The position numbers and the translations under genes were made by a program. From NCBI GenBank assembly GCA_045601345.1, contig JAZRZL010000053.1:1-61328 (forward strand): a DNA stretch of 61,328 bases, written 5' to 3'. Every line of letters starts with the position of its first letter. Positions within the stretch are counted from its first letter, which is position 1. Below, piece after piece: positions 1 through 6,224 of this stretch. The notes beneath the pieces are model-generated. The model saw only the letters and a list, made by a program, of their open reading frames with translations, was not told the origin of the DNA and did no database searches. Source of the DNA: SVMC01 sp045601345. GTDB lineage: Bacteria; Bacillota; Clostridia; Oscillospirales; Oscillospiraceae.

Positions 1-1
1 G

Positions 2-415
2 CAATTCATTACGGTGGAAGCCGTGCGCAGAGGTGAAGCGACCGTCTCACTCAAGGGCAAGACAAGAAGCATTTTCATTGTCCGTGACCTGCAAAAGAAA
101 CTGCTCCGCTATATATCGGAGCAGAAGATTACGTCAGGCGCAGTTTTCGTTACACGCACAGGAAAACCGATGAGCCGCACGAACATCTGGCGTGAAATGA
201 AAAACCTCTGCATGGAAGCAGAGGTAAATCCGGAAAAGGTGTTCCCGCACAATCTCCGACATCTGTTTGCGCGGGTATTCTACGGCATTGAAAAGGACAT
301 TGCAAAGCTTGCAGATATTCTCGGACACAGCAGCATCAACACAACACGGATTTATATCATTTCTACTGGCACGGAACACCGCCAGCGTATGGAGCGGATG
401 CAGTTGATACTATGA
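2..415 (+). CDS. tyrosine recombinase/integrase, C-terminal part (cut by window edge)
   Basis: The open frame runs in from before base 1, so only the C-terminal catalytic portion is seen. It carries the HNLRH box (His-x-x-Arg of the active site), then LGHSSINTTRIYI, which supplies the second His and the nucleophilic Tyr of the phage-integrase/XerD fold. The first catalytic Arg must lie upstream of the window. These enzymes cut and rejoin DNA at short sites with inverted arms. The gene ends 27 bp before a 27-bp inverted repeat, which makes it the natural candidate to act on that repeat, although it could instead be the integrase of a larger element. The family is clear; the substrate is inferred. 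Confidence 0.9.
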   Translation, partial: QFITVEAVRRGEATVSLKGKTRSIFIVRDLQKKLLRYISEQKITSGAVFVTRTGKPMSRTNIWREMKNLCMEAEVNPEKVFPHNLRHLFARVFYGIEKDIAKLADILGHSSINTTRIYIISTGTEHRQRMERMQLIL

Positions 416-439
416 AAAAAGCCGCCTGAACCAGCGGCT
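414..439 (-). terminator. leftward intrinsic terminator beside the inverted repeat
   Basis: On the minus strand the stem AGCCGC/GCGGCT with an 8-nt loop is followed directly by six T residues. It faces transcription coming left out of the 470-736 segment and would stop it before it runs antisense into the recombinase gene. Confidence 0.6.
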
Positions 440-442
440 GCA

Positions 443-469
443 ACATAATCGATATTATGTTGTAGAAAA
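443..469 (-). repeat. left 27-bp inverted repeat of the putative invertible segment
   Basis: The reverse complement of these 27 bases is identical to 737-763. The repeat has an inner palindrome ACATAAT-ATCG-ATTATGT, the usual shape of a tyrosine recombinase core site, with two 7-bp arms around a short spacer. It also loosely resembles Firmicute dif cores. Confidence 0.85.
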
Positions 470-507
470 AAGGAAAGTACATATTTCAAATATACCCTTA
501 CAATAAA

Positions 508-536
508 AGTATATTACGAAAAATTTTAGAAGTCAA
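508..536 (-). promoter_or_regulatory. sigma-A promoter inside the invertible segment, now reading left
   Basis: On the minus strand the -35 TTGACT (531-536) and -10 TATACT (508-513) are separated by exactly 17 bp. In the present orientation it fires away from the peptide genes, towards the terminator at 414-439. After inversion the two boxes would sit near 670-675 and 693-698 and read right. Confidence 0.7.
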
Positions 537-736
537 GAGTTTTTTGTGAAAAGTATGGATTTTTTTAGAGATTAATCAAAAAGAAGGCATAGCAATATAA
601 GCCCATTCAAAGTATTTTTTGAAAAATCTGAATGGACTTGGTTTTGTGCGTCTATTTTCACTTGTTTATTTATCATTTACAGTCCAGTTAAAATCATAGT
701 ACTGATAATACTGTTTAGCCGATGACAACATTGGCA

Positions 737-763
737 TTTTCTACAACATAATATCGATTATGT
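737..763 (+). repeat. right 27-bp inverted repeat of the putative invertible segment
   Basis: A perfect inverted copy of 443-469, starting TTTTCTACAACATAATATCG. It lies 101 bp upstream of the ATG at 865. Confidence 0.85.
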
Positions 764-864
764 ATTGAAGATAGATATTATATATGTATCCTTAGAGAAT
801 CTTATTTCAAAAATATTATTTCAGAGAGTCTACTTTGGAAAACAGGGAAGGAAAAGACTTAGCC

Positions 865-1338
865 ATGACTATTATTGAGCATCAGACCTTAGAAATGAAC
901 AATGTGATGTCTTATCGCGGAAAGATGACGCAGACTGAGATTGCAGAAAAGTCAAAGGAAATTGAACAGCTTATGAAAGCAGCCGGTGCAAACAAAACCG
1001 CCCCTGTCGCAACCACTACCTTTGCCGTAGAGCAGAGTGCTCGCGGATTGGTTATGGATATTGAAATACTCGTCCCGATGGATAAGAGCTTTACACTTCC
1101 TTCCGGCTACGTTTGGAAAAGCAAATTTCTGCTGACAAACGCCGTGATGATTCACTATGTCGGAAATCCCGCAGGGCTTAACAGCGTAGCCAATGAGCTG
1201 AACAGCTACATAGCATCAAACAAGCTTGTTCCCATTACCACCGGCTACAGTGTAACCGTCAAAGAAGCGAAAACTCCATCAGAAATTGATGCGATGGAAG
1301 TTGAAATCTATGTTGGCATTAATCCGAACATATTGTAA
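865..1338 (+). CDS. small GyrI-like / effector-binding-fold protein (DUF5085-like)
   Basis: A 157-residue soluble protein with no signal peptide or membrane segment. The pattern, a short N-terminal strand, a helix rich in Glu/Lys, 'VATTTFAVE', then alternating strands ending 'MEVEIYVGINP', resembles the SHS2/GyrI-like effector-binding fold and the DUF5085 group. I cannot assign an activity. I chose the ATG at 865, which has GGGAAGGA about 12 bp upstream; a TTG at 835 is an alternative. It is the first gene right of the invertible segment and precedes the peptide array, so an immunity or ligand-sensing role is possible but only inferred. Confidence 0.55.
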   Translation: MTIIEHQTLEMNNVMSYRGKMTQTEIAEKSKEIEQLMKAAGANKTAPVATTTFAVEQSARGLVMDIEILVPMDKSFTLPSGYVWKSKFLLTNAVMIHYVGNPAGLNSVANELNSYIASNKLVPITTGYSVTVKEAKTPSEIDAMEVEIYVGINPNIL

Positions 1339-1359
1339 AGCATTGCAAATATGCTTTTA

Positions 1360-1383
1360 TTTGCAAAACTATGTGTCGACACA
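1360..1383 (+). repeat. 24-bp GTCGAC-centred motif, copy 1
   Basis: Begins TTTGCAAAACTATG and contains the perfect palindrome TGTGTCGACACA at 1372-1383. An inverted copy with 22 of 24 matches lies at 1669-1692, so the pair brackets the first peptide gene. Related direct copies occur at 2358-2378 and 2658-2679. It could be an operator, part of a promoter, or a recombination site. Confidence 0.6.
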
Positions 1384-1427
1384 GAACACTAAATATATAA
1401 CTATTTTTTCAGAAAGGAGAATTCATC

Positions 1428-1592
1428 ATGAAGAATGCATTTACCACTGGCGCATTTGAAGCACTTGACCATAAGGAAATGATGACTGTTGACGGCGGTT
1501 GTCGTTCACTGGCTACTGTAGCAGCTGCTGTTGTTGCAGTAAAAGTAGCAGTTACTGTAGCAAAGGTTGCTGTTAAGACAGCACGGAAGTAA
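1428..1592 (+). CDS. double-glycine leader peptide 1 (bacteriocin-like precursor)
   Basis: A 54-residue peptide too short for most gene finders. The leader MKNAFTTGAFEALDHKEM-MTVDGG ends in the double glycine cut by C39 peptidases. The 30-residue core starts Cys-Arg-Ser and continues as an Ala/Val-rich helix with regularly spaced Lys (VAVKVAV..VAKVAVKTARK), a cationic amphipathic helix. RBS GAAAGGAGA precedes the ATG. It shares its leader with the next five genes, so the exporter at 4008 should process all of them. Antimicrobial activity is inferred from layout and composition. Confidence 0.85.
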   Translation: MKNAFTTGAFEALDHKEMMTVDGGCRSLATVAAAVVAVKVAVTVAKVAVKTARK

Positions 1593-1668
1593 TAAAGTAA
1601 TAAGCTTGCTTATTGAAACTAACAACTCTTACAGACAATTAAAACAAAGCTGATTTTTTGGTTATTTC

Positions 1669-1692
1669 TGTGCCGACATATAGTTTTGCAAA
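1669..1692 (-). repeat. 24-bp GTCGAC-type motif, inverted copy 2
   Basis: The reverse complement matches 1360-1383 at 22 of 24 positions. It lies just before the RBS of the second peptide gene, so the first peptide gene sits between inverted copies 285 bp apart. Confidence 0.6.
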
Positions 1693-1704
1693 GGAGGAAT
1701 CGTC

Positions 1705-1884
1705 ATGGCAAAAGCATTGAACACAGGCGCGTTTGAGGCGCTTGATCAGCAGGAATTGATGTGTATTGATGGCGGCAGTACATCTGTCGGCATTCTTTCA
1801 AAAATCAAAACAGCAATTGTTACGGTTGAAAAGAAAATCAAATCCACACTTATTAAATATTCAATACTCCATGTTGCACACTAA
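1705..1884 (+). CDS. double-glycine leader peptide 2
   Basis: A 59-residue peptide with leader MAKALNTGAFEALDQQELMC-IDGG and a 35-residue core starting Ser-Thr-Ser-Val-Gly. The core alternates Lys with Ile/Val (ILSKIKTAIVTVEKKIKST) and ends in an aromatic/His tail (YSILHVAH). RBS AAAGGAGG lies 9 bp upstream. The core differs strongly from its neighbours while the leader is almost constant, the usual pattern of diversifying bacteriocin sets exported by one transporter. Confidence 0.85.
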   Translation: MAKALNTGAFEALDQQELMCIDGGSTSVGILSKIKTAIVTVEKKIKSTLIKYSILHVAH

Positions 1885-1937
1885 AGGAATAAGCACTATT
1901 TACAGTTTTTACAAAAGAGAGGAGGTTATAAAAAATT

Positions 1938-2111
1938 ATGAATATTTGTGCATTTGAGGCGCTTGATCAGCAGGAAATGATGACTGTTGACGGAGGTAGT
2001 ACATCCGCCTGCGTTCCCACCAAAACAATAGTTGCTGTAGCAAAGGTTGTCGTTAAGGTAATCGTCACCGCAGTAAAAGAAGCATCAAAAAATGGGAAGT
2101 TTTATTACTAA
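1938..2111 (+). CDS. double-glycine leader peptide 3
   Basis: A 57-residue peptide. The leader is shorter at the N-terminus (MNICAFEALDQQEM-MTVDGG) than in the other copies. The core starts STSACVPTKT, then a Val/Lys-rich helix (AKVVVKVIVTAVKEA) and a polar end GKFYY. One Cys lies in the core. An RBS-like GAGGAGG lies about 12 bp upstream of the ATG. Stop TAA at 2109-2111. Confidence 0.83.
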   Translation: MNICAFEALDQQEMMTVDGGSTSACVPTKTIVAVAKVVVKVIVTAVKEASKNGKFYY

Positions 2112-2186
2112 GAAATGATAGTCTTCATTATATTAAATAAATAAAATATTTTGTAGATGAGATTTTTGCGCAAAGGAGAATATTTT

Positions 2187-2351
2187 ATGAAGAAAACATT
2201 GAACTTGGGCGCATTCGAGGCGCTTGACCATCAGGAAATGTTGGATGTTGACGGTGGTACTGGCCCCGTGATTGGCCAAAAAATCGCAGCAAAAGTTGTT
2301 GCTGCAATTGCAGTAACAACAGTAAAAATAATCCAAAAGATTAGATCATAA
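2187..2351 (+). CDS. double-glycine leader peptide 4
   Basis: A 54-residue peptide with leader MKKTLNLGAFEALDHQEM-LDVDGG and core TGPVIGQKIAAKVVAAIAVT followed by TVKIIQKIRS. The 30-residue core is strongly cationic and hydrophobic. The ATG at 2187 follows AAAGGAG by 8 bp and aligns with the other leaders; an in-frame non-ATG start further upstream would add an unrelated extension and is rejected. Confidence 0.85.
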   Translation: MKKTLNLGAFEALDHQEMLDVDGGTGPVIGQKIAAKVVAAIAVTTVKIIQKIRS

Positions 2352-2357
2352 TTCTGG

Positions 2358-2378
2358 AAATTTTGGATCAACACAGAA
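2358..2378 (+). repeat. GTCGAC-type motif, diverged copy 3
   Basis: AAATTTTGGATCAACACAG resembles the motif at 2658 and 1360 (conserved AAA-TTTGG-TC-ACACA). It lies upstream of peptide gene 5. Confidence 0.4.
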
Positions 2379-2418
2379 TTGTTGTTTTGAAGAATTTTTA
2401 TGCAGAGGAGAATATTTT

Positions 2419-2604
2419 ATGAAAAAAGCATTGAACTTGGGCGAATTTGAGGTGATTGGTCATCAGGACATGTTGGCTGTTGACGGTGGTTCCTGTATTT
2501 CTCCAAAAGTCAAGGAAACAATTGTTAAAGTTGCTAATGTGGTTGTTAAAATCGCCAAAAGTCTCCCAGGACCTACCGTCCCCGTTGTTCGTCCTATTAA
2601 GTAG
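2419..2604 (+). CDS. double-glycine leader peptide 5
   Basis: A 61-residue peptide with leader MKKALNLGEFEVIGHQDM-LAVDGG. The core SCISPKVKETIVKVANVVVK continues IAKSLPGPTVPVVRPIK, so an amphipathic helix is followed by a Pro-rich tail not seen in the other members. RBS GAGGAG is 9 bp upstream. The gene has its own 5' spacer holding a GTCGAC-like motif. Confidence 0.85.
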   Translation: MKKALNLGEFEVIGHQDMLAVDGGSCISPKVKETIVKVANVVVKIAKSLPGPTVPVVRPIK

Positions 2605-2657
2605 GAAATAACAGTATATTCCAATTGTTAAAAATAAATAATTTTTGGTATTTTCTT

Positions 2658-2697
2658 CAAACTTTGGGTCGACACAAAGCGTTGAAGATGATATAAT
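2658..2697 (+). promoter_or_regulatory. GTCGAC palindrome motif copy 4, with possible promoter for peptide 6
   Basis: CTTTGGGTCGACACAAAG (2662-2679) is an imperfect palindrome. Its TCGACA (2669-2674) lies exactly 17 bp before TATAAT (2692-2697), so here the motif could serve as a -35 box. The other copies lack so good a -10, so the shared palindrome is not explained by a promoter alone. Confidence 0.5.
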
Positions 2698-2722
2698 ATT
2701 ACATATGAAAGGATAATTTATT

Positions 2723-2929
2723 ATGGAAAAGACATTAAATATGGGTGCATTTGAGGCACTCGACAATCGGGAAATGATGGAAGTCGATGGCGGCGTAGCG
2801 GGAGCGGTAGTTTTTGCATGGGCTTGTCTTACTTATATTGCTTTGCCGGCAATCGGTTATGTAGGTGAAAAGCTCTATGAAGAAGGCAAGCGTGGATATG
2901 AAGATGGAAAAGCGTCTGTGAGAAAGTGA
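2723..2929 (+). CDS. double-glycine leader peptide 6 (class II bacteriocin-like)
   Basis: A 68-residue peptide with leader MEKTLNMGAFEALDNREM-MEVDGG. The core differs from peptides 1-5: a hydrophobic stretch VAGAVVFAWACLTYIALPAI is followed by an acidic/basic tail GEKLYEEGKRGYEDGKASVRK. That profile (a membrane-spanning segment, then a charged helix) is typical of two-peptide class II bacteriocins or of small immunity-like membrane peptides. RBS AAAGGA lies 10 bp upstream. Confidence 0.82.
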   Translation: MEKTLNMGAFEALDNREMMEVDGGVAGAVVFAWACLTYIALPAIGYVGEKLYEEGKRGYEDGKASVRK

Positions 2930-2936
2930 GGAAAAA

Positions 2937-3113
2937 ATGGAATTTAGCAGAAATATTGATGCTTTTGGCTTTCAGGATTTGAGTGAGCAAGAGCAACTTG
3001 AAATTGATGCAGGCAATCCCATATTAGTTGCAGCGGAAATTTACGGTGTATATTCTTTAATGAAGCATGTTGCTTATGAAATAGGCTATCTTATTGGGCG
3101 AGCGAACGGATAA
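2937..3113 (+). CDS. small peptide 7 with variant leader (Ala-Gly end)
   Basis: A 58-residue peptide starting 7 bp after peptide 6 and probably translated with it. The N-terminal half (MEFSRNIDAFGFQDLSEQEQ-LEIDAGN) fits a double-glycine leader in which the first Gly is Ala. The core PILVAAEIYGVYSLMKHVAY continues EIGYLIGRANG and contains GxxxG-like spacing. Its immediate coupling to peptide 6 suggests a two-peptide bacteriocin pair. It is too short and atypical for standard detection. Confidence 0.7.
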   Translation: MEFSRNIDAFGFQDLSEQEQLEIDAGNPILVAAEIYGVYSLMKHVAYEIGYLIGRANG

Positions 3114-3161
3114 TATTTCAAATTTAATCCGAGTTAAATATTGCATAAGGAGCAACTTAAT

Positions 3162-3758
3162 ATGATAAAATTCAAGGGCTATTGTAAAGACGTACAGAAT
3201 CTTCCGGTAAGTATTCTACCTGATAATGCAGTACAGTTTCGAGAGGCAAACAATTCTTCTGAACTAAATCGGTATGCTTCTTTATGCTCACTCCCTGCGC
3301 TGTTTCTGATAATATTCTTGGTATTATTAAAGAGGAGAATGACAACTGTCGACATTCCGTTTGTTAACCGCGAGGTCCTTGGTATTTTATTATCATTATT
3401 ATTTATTTTTCCGCATGAGTTTCTCCATGCAATGTGTTTTCCTAAAGGCGAAGAAGTTTCTATTTATTTTACAAAATCATCATTTTTTTGCCACTCATTA
3501 GCCGTGGTTTCAAAAAAACGATTTATTGTAATGTCGTTGCTTCCGTCTCTTGTTTTAGGCATTATTCCGTTAACTGTGTGGTTTTTATCACCGGCTATCG
3601 GCAAAGGTTGGGAAATTTTGTACACTTTTTCCGTTATAAATCTTATTTCCTGTGCAGGAGATTTTTATAATGTATATAATGCTCTGAGACAAATGCCATC
3701 TGGTACATATCAGCAATTGTCTGGATTTCATTCTTATTGGTTTTATCCCCAAAAGTAG
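3162..3758 (+). CDS. DUF3267-type membrane metalloprotease
   Basis: About 198 residues, with an apparent soluble N-terminus, then hydrophobic segments near residues 44-58, 79-91, 122-142 and 150-165. The HEFLH motif (HExxH zinc site) lies at the end of a membrane helix and 'SCAGDFYN' supplies a possible third ligand, as in DUF3267/M50-like zincins. Such proteases cut near or in the membrane. The position between precursor genes and the C39 exporter suggests a second step of leader removal, or immunity; this is inference. I chose the ATG at 3162 because AAGGAG lies 9 bp upstream. Confidence 0.75.
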   Translation: MIKFKGYCKDVQNLPVSILPDNAVQFREANNSSELNRYASLCSLPALFLIIFLVLLKRRMTTVDIPFVNREVLGILLSLLFIFPHEFLHAMCFPKGEEVSIYFTKSSFFCHSLAVVSKKRFIVMSLLPSLVLGIIPLTVWFLSPAIGKGWEILYTFSVINLISCAGDFYNVYNALRQMPSGTYQQLSGFHSYWFYPQK

Positions 3759-3801
3759 ATTTTCAGTTTCTGAATATGTATTATTGACAGTTATTGACGG
3801 T

Positions 3802-3848
3802 GTTATCGCTATTGTTGACGGCACAATGCCGCTGATGATAGCGATAAC
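3802..3848. other. long inverted repeat between protease and exporter genes
   Basis: GTTATCGCTAT (3802-3812) and ATAGCGATAAC (3838-3848) form a perfect 11-bp stem, with a smaller GGC/GCC stem in the loop. No T run follows, so it is not an ordinary terminator. It could be an operator, an RNA-processing hairpin or an attenuator for the exporter gene. Confidence 0.5.
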
Positions 3849-4007
3849 GTATAATCTAAATATTATTATGGAATCTACCGTTTAGGAACCAGCAGACTTC
3901 AGATTATTGGTTTGTTCAATATCGTTTATATCAACAGAATAATCAACAGCATAAATTCAATTCTTGCCGCATTATTTTGCATATGAGGGAAATATTTTAT
4001 AAGAATA

Positions 4008-6194
4008 ATGAAATATTACTGCATCAAACAACACGATATCACAGACTGTGGGGCAGCCTGTCTTGCTACAATTTCAAAGCAATATGGCCTTTCCACTTCG
4101 ATTACGAAGATTCGGGAAATTGCCGGAACGGATAAGATGGGCACCAATGCCTATGGCATGGTCAAGGCGGCGGAGCAGCTTGGCTTTACGGCAAAGGCGG
4201 TCAAGGGTAATCAGGAGGCGTTTTTCTCCGAGTTTCCCTTGCCAGCCATTGCCCATGTGATCGTGGACGGAACGCTGCTTCACTATGTCGTCATTCATAA
4301 AATTACAAAAAAAGAAGTTATCATTGCCGACCCTGGAAAAGGGCTTGTAAAGAAAACACCGGAGGAATTCTTTAAGGAATGGACCGGTGTGCTGATTCTT
4401 CTCGTTCCGGCGCAGACTTTTAAAAAGGGAAAAGAAACGAAAAGTATTTTTGAGCGTTTCTGGGGGTTACTTTTGCCTCAGAAACGTCTCGTTTTTGATA
4501 TTTTCCTGGCTTCTATCGTAATTACCCTGCTGGGCATTCTCGGCGCGTTCTATTTTCAGGTTATCATTGATGATATTTTGCCCGCAGGAATCGAAAAAAC
4601 CTTGACAATTCTATCCATCGGTGTCATTCTGCTGAAATTATTCTCTGTGATTCTCACCGTCTTGCGGACACAGCTATTGATCTATCTCAGCCAGAAGCTG
4701 GATATTGCGCTTCTGCTGGGCTACTATGACCATGTGCTCAAGCTGCCGATGAATTTCTTCGGCACACGCAAGGTCGGCGAAATCATTTCCCGCTTTCAGG
4801 ACGCTTCCTCCATCCGCGATGCAATCTCCAACGCTACCCTTACCGTGATGATTGATTCGCTGATGGCAATCGCCGGTGGATTTATTCTATTCTTCAAAAA
4901 CAAAACGCTATTCTTCATTGCTTTTATTATGGTCATTCTATACGCTGTCCTTGTGCTTACCTTCAATAAACCATTCAAAAAGGCAAACGAAAAGCAAATG
5001 GAGGACAACGCACAGTTGACCTCTTATCTCGTGGAATCCCTGAACGGCATCCAGACCGTGAAAGCGTTCAATGGCGAGGATACGGTTCAAACGGAAACAG
5101 AATTCAAGTTTGTTCGCCTTTTGAAGAGCATTTTCAAGCTTTCCTGCATCAGCAATGCGCAGGAAGGACTGAAAATCTTTGTGGAGGCCATTGGCGGGGT
5201 AGTGATTCTTTGGGTCGGTGCCTACAGTGTCCTCCATGGCAATATGACCATCGGCAGTCTTGTTTCCTTTAACGCTCTGCTTGCATATTTCCTTGACCCG
5301 GTGAAAAACATCATCAATCTCCAGCCCACCATGCAAACTGCAATGGTCGCGTCTGACCGTCTGGGCGAAATTCTTGATCTGGAGATTGAGAAGAACGAAA
5401 CGCAGCAGCATAAGATTGCGCCCGTTTCCCTAAAGGGTGACATTATTCTTCAGGATGTATCCTTCCGCTATGGTACGCGGCAGCTCGTTCTGGAGCATTT
5501 TTCCATGCACATCCCGAAGGGGCAGAGTATTGCAATCGTCGGAGAAAGTGGTGCCGGTAAAACCACAATTGCCAAGCTCCTGCTGAATTTGTACCAGTGC
5601 GAAAAGGGCACCATCACCATTTCTGACTATGCCCTGCAGGATATTCAGCTCGAAACGCTGCGTGACAAGATCGCCTATATTCCGCAGGAGACCTTCCTGT
5701 TCAGCGGCACGATTATGGAAAATCTCACCTTCGGGCAGGACAATCCCGACATGGAGGATGTGATTCGCTGTGCAAGGATGGCGCAAATTCACGATTATAT
5801 CAACACCCTCCCCCTACGATATGAGACCCACCTGAACGAGAATGGCAGCAATCTGTCCGGCGGCCAGCGCCAGCGTATTGCCATTGCACGTGCCATGCTG
5901 AAAAAACCGGATATTCTCATTCTGGATGAGGCAACCAGCAATCTGGATGCCGTAACCGAAAAGGCCATTCAGGAAACCATTGATGCTTACAGCGGCGATA
6001 TGACCACGATCATCATTGCCCACCGTTTAAGCACTATCCGCCGCTGTGACCGAATCTTCGTCATGGAAAAGGGACAGATTATCGAAAGCGGCACCCATGA
6101 TGAGCTAATGAGAAAAGAAAATGGTTTTTATCAAAATCTTTATCGTTCCCAAACCGATGAACCAAATCCGATATTTGTTGGCGCTGTGTTATAG
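4008..6194 (+). CDS. C39 peptidase-containing ABC exporter (PCAT)
   Basis: A 728-residue exporter that removes double-glycine leaders and pumps the cores out. Order: C39 cysteine peptidase (residues about 1-130; catalytic Cys in DCGAACLATI, His in HYVVIHK, Asp in IADPGKG), six-helix transmembrane domain (about 150-430), ATPase (about 470-710) with Walker A GESGAGKTT, signature LSGGQRQRIAIARA, Walker B ILILDEATSNLD and switch His in IAHRLST. All catalytic motifs are intact. It matches the six VDGG-type leaders upstream and is followed 30 bp later by its HlyD partner. The RBS is weak (ATAAGAATA). Confidence 0.95.
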   Translation: MKYYCIKQHDITDCGAACLATISKQYGLSTSITKIREIAGTDKMGTNAYGMVKAAEQLGFTAKAVKGNQEAFFSEFPLPAIAHVIVDGTLLHYVVIHKITKKEVIIADPGKGLVKKTPEEFFKEWTGVLILLVPAQTFKKGKETKSIFERFWGLLLPQKRLVFDIFLASIVITLLGILGAFYFQVIIDDILPAGIEKTLTILSIGVILLKLFSVILTVLRTQLLIYLSQKLDIALLLGYYDHVLKLPMNFFGTRKVGEIISRFQDASSIRDAISNATLTVMIDSLMAIAGGFILFFKNKTLFFIAFIMVILYAVLVLTFNKPFKKANEKQMEDNAQLTSYLVESLNGIQTVKAFNGEDTVQTETEFKFVRLLKSIFKLSCISNAQEGLKIFVEAIGGVVILWVGAYSVLHGNMTIGSLVSFNALLAYFLDPVKNIINLQPTMQTAMVASDRLGEILDLEIEKNETQQHKIAPVSLKGDIILQDVSFRYGTRQLVLEHFSMHIPKGQSIAIVGESGAGKTTIAKLLLNLYQCEKGTITISDYALQDIQLETLRDKIAYIPQETFLFSGTIMENLTFGQDNPDMEDVIRCARMAQIHDYINTLPLRYETHLNENGSNLSGGQRQRIAIARAMLKKPDILILDEATSNLDAVTEKAIQETIDAYSGDMTTIIIAHRLSTIRRCDRIFVMEKGQIIESGTHDELMRKENGFYQNLYRSQTDEPNPIFVGAVL

Positions 6195-6224
6195 GAAACG
6201 GATGAGACAATCTTGGAGTGACTT

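Larger units (their letters stand above)
443..763. other. putative invertible promoter segment (no gene)
   Basis: This is a 321-bp unit: two perfect 27-bp inverted repeats around a 267-bp AT-rich spacer without a credible gene. The spacer holds a near-ideal sigma-A promoter reading left and a hairpin at 603-635 (CCATTCA/TGAATGG). I saw no equally good rightward promoter. A tyrosine recombinase lies directly to the left and the peptide operon to the right. The layout matches known phase-variable promoter switches. Flipping would place the promoter about 160 bp upstream of the ATG at 865. That it inverts is inferred, not shown. Confidence 0.7.

Noticed and set aside
2187..2605. CRISPR array or tandem repeat suggested by the repeated leader sequences.
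   Set aside because: The similarity is in coding frames of homologous peptide genes, with irregular spacing; no CRISPR repeats or cas genes occur in the window.
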